NCBI GenBank assembly: GCA_017631135.1
Contig: JAGBTW010000093.1
Coordinates: 1-9,830, forward strand
Direction of reading: 5' to 3'
DNA: 9,830 nucleotides
Source: Alistipes sp.
Lineage (GTDB): Bacteria > Bacteroidota > Bacteroidia > Bacteroidales > Rikenellaceae
The notes beneath the pieces are model-generated. The model made no database searches. It was not told where the DNA came from and saw only the letters and a list, made by a program, of their open reading frames with translations. The translations under genes and the position numbers were made by a program. Positions 1 through 6,124 of this stretch are shown one piece after another; position 1 is the first letter of the stretch, and every line of letters begins with the position of its first letter.

Positions 1-1
1 A

Positions 2-85
2 CTACCCATCCGGGCTAATTTCATGTCGAGACCAAGCCTGACCCCTTCTGATGCAAAATTTGGTCGTGGGGCTAATGAAAGTTGA
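2..85 (+). CDS. Possible 3' end of an unidentified gene (partial)
   Basis: One rightward frame is open from the window edge to a TGA at 83-85 and encodes about 27 residues, ending SDAKFGRGANES. The peptide has mixed, non-repetitive composition, so it could be the tail of a gene converging on the acetyltransferase gene. It is too short to assign to a family. The stretch also contains a direct repeat GGGCTAAT (12-19 and 69-76) and an inverted pair GACCAA/TTGGTC (30-35 and 60-65), so it could equally be non-coding intergenic DNA. Confidence is low. Confidence 0.25.
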   Translation, partial: LPIRANFMSRPSLTPSDAKFGRGANES

Positions 86-128
86 GGAATTATTAGTTTA
101 GAGAAATTAGAGAAATTAGCGACCACAG

Positions 129-208
129 TAAAACACTAAATTCCCTAATCTCCTTAATCACACTCTTCTACTCCTTTCTACCCCTCACTACTCTTTTTCT
201 ACACCCTC
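129..208 (+). promoter_or_regulatory. G-free, C-rich stretch, rut-like
   Basis: On the + strand there is no G over 80 consecutive bases, while about 31 of the 80 are C. A C-rich, G-poor, unstructured RNA is the usual form of a Rho utilisation region, and this one would follow a rightward gene ending at 85. Just upstream is a tandem 9-bp repeat AGAAATTAG (102-110 and 111-119). Pyrimidine-rich low-complexity spacer DNA is an equally good reading. Confidence 0.3.
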
Positions 209-215
209 GCGCGTG

Positions 216-737
216 TCATAAAAGACACTGATACTCAAGCTGGTCGATATAGCGGTCGTGGTGGCGGAGCCACGATTTGCGGCGACCACATAGCTCAAAG
301 CCGCAGCCCTCGAAAAGAGCAATGCTCGGAGCGTTATCCTCGGCTATGCTTGCCCATATCTGCTTCAAACCGAGGGTGTTGCGCGCATAGCTCTTAATCG
401 CCTCTATCGCTGCGTGGGCATATCCCTTGCCGCGCTCTGTGGTGTCGTAGATGAGTATGCCGATGCCGAAGCGTAGGTGCTGCGGGTCGAACTCCACAAT
501 GTCGAGCGTGCCAACGGCCCTGCCATCGCACTCAACGATTAGGCGCATCTGGCGTGTGGCGTAGAGGTCGTAGCTCTGCTCCTCGACAAACTGCGCGATG
601 CGCTGATAGGATAGTGGGGCGGTAGTGCCACTAACACGCCACACAGCGGGGTCGTTCTCCCAGATGTAGAGCATGTCCACATCCGAGGGCTCGATGGCGC
701 GCAGACGGCATGTGGTTAGAGCGGTGTCAAGAGTCAT
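216..737 (-). CDS. GNAT family N-acetyltransferase (RimJ/RimL-like)
   Basis: This 173-residue protein has the size and layout of a single-domain GNAT enzyme, which transfers an acetyl group from acetyl-CoA to an amine. The N-terminal strand reads LRAIEPSDVDMLYIWENDP, as in the RimJ/RimL/SpeG-like branch. The acetyl-CoA pyrophosphate loop (motif A) is RGKGYA at residues 102-107. It is followed by the conserved NAPSIALFEGCGFE segment at about 135-148, typical of motif B. No signal peptide is visible, so it should be cytoplasmic. The ATG lies 2 bp after the ROK repressor stop codon, so the two genes are almost certainly co-transcribed and translationally linked. The substrate cannot be told from sequence: a ribosomal protein N-terminus, a polyamine, an antibiotic or a sugar amine are all possible. 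Confidence 0.9.
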   Translation of the reverse strand: MTLDTALTTCRLRAIEPSDVDMLYIWENDPAVWRVSGTTAPLSYQRIAQFVEEQSYDLYATRQMRLIVECDGRAVGTLDIVEFDPQHLRFGIGILIYDTTERGKGYAHAAIEAIKSYARNTLGLKQIWASIAEDNAPSIALFEGCGFELCGRRKSWLRHHDRYIDQLEYQCLL

Positions 738-739
738 CG

Positions 740-1969
740 CTACAGACCGATAACCTTGTTGCGAATAAGCATCGCCACGCCCCAGGCATTTGCGCCGTCG
801 GTCATCTTCGACACGCGGAACTTGGTGTCCTTATACACAAGGTTTAGTGAGTACTTATTGGTTGACGACTTAAGTGGCAACATGAGGTACTCGCCCGCCA
901 TAGCGAGGTTACCACCCACAATCACTGTCTCGGGGTTGAAGGTGTTGATGAGGAATGCCACGGCCTTGCCCACCTTCTCGCCCGCCTCCTCGATAAGCTC
1001 GATGGCGAGGTTGTCGTCGTTGCGCGCTGCAGCGATGATGTCGTTGATGTGTATGCTCTCGCCACGGTCGTACATCTCGCGTAGGTGGGTGTTCACGCCG
1101 CGCGCTATGAGGTCTACAATCTTATTCTCGATGGCAATACCCGAAACCTCGTTCTCGAGGCAGCCCTTCTTGCCACATGCGCAAATAATCTCGTTGTCGA
1201 AGAAGGGGATGTGTCCGAACTCGCCCGCAAAGCCATTCTTACCGTAGTAAAGTTTGCCCTCGATGACGATGCCGATAGCCACGCCTCGACCCATGTGCAA
1301 GTAGAGTACGTTGCTCTCGTTCTTCGACTTGCCTGTTGTGTACTCGGCATAGCAACGTGCTCGCGTGTCGTTCTCGAGCATCACGCGTATGCCTATGCGC
1401 GAAGATATGATGTCGGTGAGCGACTCTTCGCACGATGTGAAGTACTTGTACGAGCGACCTGTTTCAGGGTTCACGCGACCCACGATAGATACGCCAACGC
1501 CCAAAATCTTCTCGCGGTCGACGCCGCAACCAGCGATGAAGTTCTCGATGTTTTGGCAGATGTGCTCCAAGCATTGGGGGCGGTCAACGAGCTCGAAGCT
1601 GTTGTCCGTATGCTCGTTGATGATGTTGTTTTGAAGGTCGGTGACGACGTACGTCATGTGGTCACGACCCACGTTGATGCCCGCAAAGTATATCGCCGAG
1701 TTAGCCAAGCCAAAGACATTGGGGCGGCGGCCACCAGGTGTCTCGACCTTGCCAAGGTCGATGACGATGCTGTCGTCAACAAGCTCCTGCACGAGCTTTG
1801 TCATCGTGGGCACGCTGATGTGCAACTCGCGAGTAAGCTCCGAGAGTGTCGACTCACCATTAATAGCCATGTAGGCGATGATATTTCGCTTGATGATATT
1901 ATTCTTGTGGGTGATGCCTTTGAGGTTTGCATCGGCATCGATGTTAAAATACTTCGCTAATGATGTCAT
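740..1969 (-). CDS. ROK family transcriptional regulator (NagC/XylR type)
   Basis: This 409-residue protein has two parts. Residues about 25-80 form a winged HTH (TLSELTRELHISVPTMTKLV), which marks it as a ROK repressor rather than a plain sugar kinase. Residues about 93-405 are the ROK sugar-binding fold: GVGVSIVGRV near 157-166, the END motif at 199-201, and the ROK zinc site made of His253 with the CACGKKGC cluster (Cys263, Cys265, Cys270) and following Glu272. Family members bind operators and are released by a sugar or sugar phosphate. The END motif raises the possibility of retained kinase activity. It heads the leftward pair with the acetyltransferase and faces the TPR regulator across a 480-bp divergent region. 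The start at 1969 is supported by a good -7 box at 2001-2008. No transporter or glycosidase is adjacent, so the ligand is unknown. Confidence 0.95.
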   Translation of the reverse strand: MTSLAKYFNIDADANLKGITHKNNIIKRNIIAYMAINGESTLSELTRELHISVPTMTKLVQELVDDSIVIDLGKVETPGGRRPNVFGLANSAIYFAGINVGRDHMTYVVTDLQNNIINEHTDNSFELVDRPQCLEHICQNIENFIAGCGVDREKILGVGVSIVGRVNPETGRSYKYFTSCEESLTDIISSRIGIRVMLENDTRARCYAEYTTGKSKNESNVLYLHMGRGVAIGIVIEGKLYYGKNGFAGEFGHIPFFDNEIICACGKKGCLENEVSGIAIENKIVDLIARGVNTHLREMYDRGESIHINDIIAAARNDDNLAIELIEEAGEKVGKAVAFLINTFNPETVIVGGNLAMAGEYLMLPLKSSTNKYSLNLVYKDTKFRVSKMTDGANAWGVAMLIRNKVIGL

Positions 1970-2000
1970 ATCTGTCTGCGATTGCTTTTGTTTAGTAGAA

Positions 2001-2008
2001 CAAAGATA
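2001..2008 (-). promoter_or_regulatory. -7 box of the ROK repressor promoter
   Basis: Read on the minus strand this is TATCTTTG, a perfect match to the Bacteroidetes -7 consensus TAnnTTTG. It would place the transcription start near 1994, giving a leader of about 25 nt before the ATG at 1969. At the expected -33 position (about 2028-2033) there is only AT-rich sequence and no clear TTTG, so the promoter may be weak or activator-dependent. Confidence 0.6.
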
Positions 2009-2042
2009 ATAAAATTTTTTTGAAATTATCTATAAAAAATTA

Positions 2043-2075
2043 AATATTTCTACGATGTTATCAATATTTTTACGA
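2043..2075. repeat. Two direct repeats upstream of the ROK promoter
   Basis: AATATTTCTACGA (2043-2055) recurs as AATATTTTTACGA (2063-2075), with 12 of 13 bases identical and a 20-bp period, about two helical turns. A related sequence, AAAAATACGAT, occurs at 2260-2270 in the opposite orientation. The position upstream of the ROK gene's -7 box fits a protein binding site, possibly for autoregulation. The local AT-richness makes chance similarity possible. Confidence 0.4.
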
Positions 2076-2180
2076 AATGCACAATTTTTCTTATAAACAC
2101 CCGCCTATGTTTTTCTGCTATGGCTTTGGGTTATCGAAGGTTTGTGTTCGTTTGATAATATTTGAGTATAATGATGTAAT

Positions 2181-2291
2181 GTATTGAAAATCAGTATTAT
2201 ATAAATTTATATGATATGGGCTTGTAACTTGTTGATTTTCAATACTATGAAAAACTTGTAAAAATACGATTTATAACTTATTGAAAATCAG
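2181..2291. repeat. Three copies of TATTGAAAATCA in direct and inverted order
   Basis: GTATTGAAAATCA at 2181-2193 is perfectly inverted as TGATTTTCAATAC at 2233-2245, a 13-bp inverted repeat. The interval contains a perfect 14-bp palindrome ATATAAATTTATAT (2199-2212). A third copy, TATTGAAAATCAG at 2279-2291, is in direct orientation to the first. The second and third copies are each preceded by TTRTAACTTRTTGA (2222-2235 and 2271-2284), 49 bp apart. The cluster lies 40-150 bp upstream of the -33 element at 2334, a suitable place for an activator or repressor array, but no protein can be assigned. Confidence 0.5.
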
Positions 2292-2333
2292 GGATGTTTA
2301 GTGGTTGTCGCGGAAAAAGTTGTGGCTCTAAAA

Positions 2334-2365
2334 TTTGGTCTCTTTGTGGTGTTATAGTAATTTTG
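2334..2365 (+). promoter_or_regulatory. Promoter P1 of the TPR regulator operon
   Basis: TTTG at 2334-2337 and TAATTTTG at 2358-2365 are separated by 20 bp and match the Bacteroidetes -33/-7 consensus (TTTG, 19-21 bp, TAnnTTTG) exactly. The transcript would start near 2371 and carry a leader of about 80 nt before the ATG at 2453. Confidence 0.65.
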
Positions 2366-2405
2366 CAGTAGCAAACAACATCCGAATTCTCTTGTTGAAG
2401 AGATT

Positions 2406-2436
2406 TTTGTAATTTGGGTAATTATCGTTATATTTG
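2406..2436 (+). promoter_or_regulatory. Promoter P2 of the TPR regulator operon
   Basis: TTTG at 2406-2409 and TATATTTG at 2429-2436 are 19 bp apart, a second full consensus match 71 bp downstream of P1. Transcription would begin near 2443, only about 10 nt before the ATG at 2453. This argues against the in-frame TTG at 2414 as the main start. Confidence 0.55.
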
Positions 2437-2452
2437 TACAATATTAATAAAT

Positions 2453-4129
2453 ATGGCAGTGAGATTTTTGCGTGTGACATATTTTTTGGTGGTGGCATGT
2501 TTGTCACTTTGTGTGGGGTGTTCCGATGGCGAGATGCTCAAGCAGCTTGATAGCGCGGCGCAGATTGTCCAGCAGAGTCCCGAGCGCGCGTTGGCTATTG
2601 TCGAGAAGATTGACCCCGCGAAGCTGCGCACCGAGGAGGATAGGGCGCGCTACGCCTTGGTGGTTAGCGAGGCATACTACTATAACTATGTCGACGTGGA
2701 CTCCGACTCGCTCACCATGCCCATGATGCGCTACTACCTCGAGAGTGATAACCATGCGGAGCGCTCTCGTGCCATGTATCAGCATGCGCGTGTAGCTTAC
2801 AATCGTGGCGAGCTTGCCGAGGCTATGGTGTCGCTCATGGAGGCGGAGGAGTCGCTCGAGAGTGTTGAGAATGGCAAGCTCTATGGCTCGGTGCAGCGCC
2901 TAAAGGGTGATATATATAGCGAGGGTTGCCTCTATGCGAATGCTTTGGAGGCATATACTGCGGCGCGCGACTTGTATGCGGAGTTAGGTTACAAGGAGCA
3001 TGTCGAGTATCAGAACTACGACATTGGTGGCACGCTCATTCAGCTGCACAGGTTTGAGGATGCAAAGGTTGTGCTGGAGGATGTCCTTGACTATGCCATA
3101 GAGGTGAACGATGCAAGATTTATATGTGCTTTGGCGCACGAACTGCTCGACCTGTCGATATATCTCGACGACTATGACATGTGTCGCAAGTATGTCTCTA
3201 TGTTTGAGACAGAGGGTGTGCTTCTCTATGGCGAACCTCACTTCATCTGTGCCAAGGCTATGCTTATGGCTCACGACGGAGAGTTGGAGGAGGCATTGGC
3301 GCTTGTTGACCATGCCGAGACACTCGAGGAGGATGTAGAGTGGGCAGATATAGATTATGCGCGTTATATAATATACCGCAACTGCGGGCGTCACGACCGC
3401 GCACTATATTGGCAGGAGCAAAGCAAGATGTCGCAAGATGAGCTTATGCTCGAGGTGTTGGAGCAGCCCGTGTTGAATGTTCAGGTCGAGATGCTAAAGT
3501 CTAACCTCGCAGCCGAGATGCGCGAGAGGGAGCTTATGCTTGAGCGTAATGTTACGATATATGTGGCTTCGGGCATTGGCTTTGTGGCTGTGGTTGTCGC
3601 CCTCTTGCTCTATCTGCGCTATCGCATGCGTCGCAAGGATAGCGAGATAGCAAGCCACATCGAGACCATAGAGAGCCTTCGTGTAGACCTCGAGCGCGTG
3701 CCCCACGACATGGCGTTGTCCATATCGTCGCTCTATCGTGATCGCTTTAGTGAGCTCAACGAGCTCTGCGATATATATTACGACCACAGTGGCTCGTCGC
3801 GCCATAAGAATATGGTGTTCAACAAGGTTACAGATACCATTGCAGTTATCAAGAGTGATGCTGCGCGCATCGATAGGCTCGAGGAGACGGTGGACAGCTA
3901 TCGTGATAATGCTATGCAGCGCCTTAAGGAGACCCTGCCGAGGTTGAGCGACAGAGACTATCGTGTTGCGCTATACTCGTTTGCGGGCTTCTCTAACCGC
4001 GCCATTGCGCTATTTATCGATAGCGACCCTGTGGCTGTGTCGAAGATTAAGTATAACATTAAACAGAAGATAAAGAGTGTCGGCGGACAAGATTGTGAAT
4101 ATCTTGTAGGTCTGCTCACTGATAAATAG
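2453..4129 (+). CDS. TPR-repeat membrane regulator with C-terminal HTH-like domain
   Basis: Numbered from the ATG at 2453 the protein has 558 residues. An in-frame TTG at 2414 would add 13, but that extension overlaps promoter P2 and precedes the signal peptide. Residues 1-23 look like a lipoprotein signal (hydrophobic MAVRFLRVTYFLVVACLSLCVGC, lipobox-like CVGC, then SDGE). Residues about 25-340 are helical TPR-like repeats with RALAIVEKIDP and DARYALVVSEAYYY-like spacing, the plan of many Bacteroides TPR proteins. A single membrane helix spans about 368-390, flanked by probable coiled coils (342-365 and 395-417). The C-terminus, 497-542, resembles a LuxR-type HTH: LSDRDYRVALYSFAGFSNRAIALF, then SKIKYNIKQKIKS. 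The inferred topology is a periplasmic TPR sensor with a cytoplasmic DNA-binding end. It leads an operon with two lipoprotein genes 9 bp downstream. The ligand and targets are unknown. Confidence 0.85.
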   Translation: MAVRFLRVTYFLVVACLSLCVGCSDGEMLKQLDSAAQIVQQSPERALAIVEKIDPAKLRTEEDRARYALVVSEAYYYNYVDVDSDSLTMPMMRYYLESDNHAERSRAMYQHARVAYNRGELAEAMVSLMEAEESLESVENGKLYGSVQRLKGDIYSEGCLYANALEAYTAARDLYAELGYKEHVEYQNYDIGGTLIQLHRFEDAKVVLEDVLDYAIEVNDARFICALAHELLDLSIYLDDYDMCRKYVSMFETEGVLLYGEPHFICAKAMLMAHDGELEEALALVDHAETLEEDVEWADIDYARYIIYRNCGRHDRALYWQEQSKMSQDELMLEVLEQPVLNVQVEMLKSNLAAEMRERELMLERNVTIYVASGIGFVAVVVALLLYLRYRMRRKDSEIASHIETIESLRVDLERVPHDMALSISSLYRDRFSELNELCDIYYDHSGSSRHKNMVFNKVTDTIAVIKSDAARIDRLEETVDSYRDNAMQRLKETLPRLSDRDYRVALYSFAGFSNRAIALFIDSDPVAVSKIKYNIKQKIKSVGGQDCEYLVGLLTDK

Positions 4130-4138
4130 AGTGGCAAA

Positions 4139-4528
4139 ATGAGACTATATAAATATATATTGTATGGCATCGTTGCCATGCTCGCAGTAGGATGTTCTGC
4201 AGGTGAGGTAACTTCACCAGGAGATATACAACTCCCAAGCGTAAAACCTACTGTGCCGTTGAAGCGTCGCCCCATTGTGCCCACAACGAAGTTGCCCCGC
4301 CCACGCGCTGTTGAGGTGTGGCAAGAGGCCGATGGCGTTGTCGTTGTGGAGTTCGCTTGTGGGGTTAGCTGCGCTGTGGTGAGGGTTGTCGATTGCGTAA
4401 CGGGCTCTTCAAACTCGTATGTTGTCGATGGCGGCGTGCTCGAGCTTCGCGACATTGTGGTGGGTGAGTGCGAGATTGAGATAGAGGTGGATGGTGCAAC
4501 GGCGCTCTATAGAGTGGATGAGTTGTAA
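4139..4528 (+). CDS. Small lipoprotein with conserved PLKRRPIVP segment, DUF3244-like C-terminus
   Basis: This 129-residue protein starts with a lipoprotein signal (MRLYKYILYGIVAMLAVGC, lipobox AVGC, Cys19), so it should be exported and lipid-anchored. A linker leads to a proline/basic stretch at 35-56 whose core is PLKRRPIVPTTKLPRPR. Residues 57-129 alternate hydrophobic positions and read like a small beta-sandwich: VEVWQEADGVVVVEF, then a VVRVVDCVTG turn, LELRDIVVGECEIEIEVDG and ALYRV. That pattern resembles the Bacteroidetes DUF3244 family, but this is a pattern judgement only. It follows the TPR regulator by 9 bp and precedes its paralogue by 15 bp, so all three probably form one transcript. 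The function is unknown; a surface or periplasmic partner of the regulator is possible. Confidence 0.8.
   Translation: MRLYKYILYGIVAMLAVGCSAGEVTSPGDIQLPSVKPTVPLKRRPIVPTTKLPRPRAVEVWQEADGVVVVEFACGVSCAVVRVVDCVTGSSNSYVVDGGVLELRDIVVGECEIEIEVDGATALYRVDEL
4241..4306 (+). repeat. Copy 1 of a 22-codon repeat shared by the two lipoproteins
   Basis: These 66 bases encode 22 residues (35-56 of the first lipoprotein) identical to those encoded at 4652-4717. The two copies differ at 8 nucleotides, all in third codon positions and all synonymous. Confidence 0.9.
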
Positions 4529-4543
4529 GCGATTGTAGTAGAC

Positions 4544-4810
4544 ATGATTATGAGATTGTTGCGAGCGATATTATATTGTGTTGTAGTGCTTCTTGCTGTG
4601 GGCTGTGAGAGCATGTTTGATGCAGAGACTCCCGACCCTATATATCCCGCGGTGAAGCCCACCGTTCCGTTGAAGCGTCGCCCCATTGTGCCAACTACGA
4701 AGTTGCCCCGCCCGCGCGTTGCGGAGTGTTACACCTTTGAGGATGAGCCTTTGTTAATGTCTAACGATGTGGCGTTTGATAAGGAAGATTGCGAGTTTTG
4801 TGAAAATTAG
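4544..4810 (+). CDS. Short lipoprotein, paralogue of its upstream neighbour lacking the beta domain
   Basis: This 88-residue protein has a lipoprotein signal ending in LLAVGC (Cys21). An alternative ATG at 4550 gives MRLLRAIL, which aligns better with MRLYKYIL of the neighbour. Residues 37-58 are the same 22-residue proline/basic segment as in the upstream gene (core PLKRRPIVPTTKLPRPR). The remaining 30 residues are unrelated, acidic and end in EDCEFCEN, with three cysteines after the segment, so the beta-strand region of the neighbour is absent. It is either a shortened duplicate or a specialised partner. It closes the regulator operon, and the serB promoter begins about 35 bp after its stop. 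No family was recognised beyond the shared segment. Confidence 0.7.
   Translation: MIMRLLRAILYCVVVLLAVGCESMFDAETPDPIYPAVKPTVPLKRRPIVPTTKLPRPRVAECYTFEDEPLLMSNDVAFDKEDCEFCEN
4652..4717 (+). repeat. Copy 2 of the 22-codon repeat
   Basis: This is the partner of 4241-4306. It encodes the same 22 residues with 8 synonymous third-position differences, which indicates selection on the peptide after an old duplication rather than a recent copy. Confidence 0.9.
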
Positions 4811-4828
4811 TGGTTTTGGGGTTACATC

Positions 4829-4870
4829 GTAACGCAAAATTTTGTATATTTGTGCAAAGTAACGCAAAAA
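4829..4870 (+). promoter_or_regulatory. serB promoter with flanking direct repeats
   Basis: TATATTTG at 4845-4852 is a perfect Bacteroidetes -7 box, giving a start near 4859 and a leader of about 24 nt. No good TTTG lies 19-21 bp upstream; TTTG at 4815-4818 is 26 bp away. GTAACGCAAAA occurs at 4829-4839 and again at 4859-4869, exactly 30 bp apart and bracketing the -7 box. The first copy is also part of a small GTTAC/GTAAC hairpin (4821-4833) and a CAAAATTTTG palindrome (4835-4844). The arrangement suggests an operator. Confidence 0.55.
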
Positions 4871-4882
4871 GCACACTACTAT

Positions 4883-6124
4883 ATGAAGCGAGAGAACGTA
4901 GAGATTATTCAGATAAACATATCGGGTGAGGATAAGCCAGGTCTCACCTCGTCGCTTACGGGCATATTGGCGCGTCACGACGCCTTTATCCTCGACATCG
5001 GTCAGTCGAACATCCATCAGTCGCTGACCTTGGGCATCCTCTTTATGACTACGCCCGAGCGCTCGGGACAGATAATGAAGGAGCTGCTCTTCAAGGCTTC
5101 GGAGATGAATATTCAGATACGCTTCACGCCTATCGACGAGGAGGAGTATCGTCGTTGGGTTACGGGTCAGGGCAAGAATCGTTACATCCTCACGCTTGTG
5201 GGTCGCAAGATTACCGCGGAGCACATATCGCGCGTAACGCAGCTTATATCCGAGGCGGAGCTCAACATCGACGATATTAACCGCCTTACGGGTCGCATGC
5301 CTTTGGACGAGGATGAGCGTGCACCAAAGACCAGCATCGAGTTCTCGGTGCGTGGAACTCTGTCAGACAAGAGCCATTTCCAGAACGAGCTGATGAGCAT
5401 CACCAAGGAGGGCGATGTCGATATATCGTTCCAAAAGGATGGCATCTTCCGTCGTTCACGCCGCTTGATATGCTTCGATATGGACTCTACGCTTATTCGC
5501 ACCGAGGTTATCGACGAGTTGGCCGACCGTGCGGGTGTGGGTGCAGAGGTGCGCGAGATTACCGAGCGTGCTATGCGTGGCGAGATAGACTTCCGCGAGA
5601 GCTTCGAGCAGCGTGTGGCGCTGTTGAAGGGCTTGGATGTAAGCGTCATGGAGGATATTGCCGTTAACCTGCCCATCACCGAGGGTGTGGACCGCATGAT
5701 GACGATTTTGAAGCGTGTGGGATACAAGACCGCTATCCTCTCGGGTGGATTTACCTACTTTGGCAACTACCTCAAAAGTCGCTTCGGCTTCGACTATGTC
5801 TATGCTAACGAGTTGGAGGTTGAGGATGGCAAGCTTACGGGTCGCTATACGGGTGAGATTGTCGATGGTGCTCGCAAGGCGGAACTATTGCGTCTGTTGT
5901 GTCAGTTCGAGAATATAGATATTCAACAGTCTGTGGCTGTGGGTGATGGCGCTAACGACCTGCCCATGCTCAACATCGCGGGTCTCGGCATCGCGTTCCA
6001 TGCGAAGCCCAAGGTGCGTGAGACGGCGCGTCAGTCACTCTCGACCGTAGGTCTTGATGGTATACTCTACTTCCTTGGTTTGAAAGACTCGTGGGTAGAG
6101 TCCAAAAATTCATCAAATGGTTAG
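4883..6124 (+). CDS. serB: Phosphoserine phosphatase SerB with tandem ACT domains
   Basis: SerB hydrolyses L-3-phosphoserine to serine and phosphate, the last step of serine biosynthesis, in the cytoplasm. Numbered from the ATG at 4883 it has 413 residues, normal for the Bacteroidetes form. An upstream TTG at 4850 is in frame but overlaps the -7 box, so it is rejected. Two ACT-type regions occupy about 8-84 (INISGEDKPGLTSSLTGIL) and 100-180; such domains usually bind an amino acid, here plausibly serine as feedback ligand. The HAD catalytic domain follows: FDMDST with nucleophile Asp199 and acid/base Asp201, motif II Ser287-Gly-Gly, motif III Lys332, and GDGAND with Asp355 and Asp359 for magnesium. 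All catalytic residues are present. Its last 8 bases overlap the start of the next lipoprotein gene. Confidence 0.97.
   Translation: MKRENVEIIQINISGEDKPGLTSSLTGILARHDAFILDIGQSNIHQSLTLGILFMTTPERSGQIMKELLFKASEMNIQIRFTPIDEEEYRRWVTGQGKNRYILTLVGRKITAEHISRVTQLISEAELNIDDINRLTGRMPLDEDERAPKTSIEFSVRGTLSDKSHFQNELMSITKEGDVDISFQKDGIFRRSRRLICFDMDSTLIRTEVIDELADRAGVGAEVREITERAMRGEIDFRESFEQRVALLKGLDVSVMEDIAVNLPITEGVDRMMTILKRVGYKTAILSGGFTYFGNYLKSRFGFDYVYANELEVEDGKLTGRYTGEIVDGARKAELLRLLCQFENIDIQQSVAVGDGANDLPMLNIAGLGIAFHAKPKVRETARQSLSTVGLDGILYFLGLKDSWVESKNSSNG

Noticed and set aside
1085..1960. Long open frame (291 codons) on the + strand opposite the ROK gene
   Set aside because: It is antisense to a protein with clear ROK motifs. 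Its translation is alanine/valine/arginine-rich without domain features, and codon bias of the real gene readily keeps the opposite frame open.
2181..2291. CRISPR array
   Set aside because: The three copies are only 12-13 bp, differ in orientation and have unequal spacing; no cas gene is present.
3958..4455. Minus-strand frame of 165 codons opposite the regulator end and first lipoprotein
   Set aside because: The translation is serine/threonine-rich low complexity and antisense to coding sequence whose synonymous substitution pattern supports the + strand frame.
4811..4844. Terminator between the regulator operon and serB
   Set aside because: The GTTAC-ATC-GTAAC stem (4821-4833) has only five base pairs and is followed by AAAATTTTG rather than a T run, so some read-through into serB seems likely.
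4850..4882. Upstream TTG start for SerB adding 11 residues
   Set aside because: The TTG overlaps the -7 box and would precede the expected transcription start. The ATG at 4883 gives the normal length and N-terminus.
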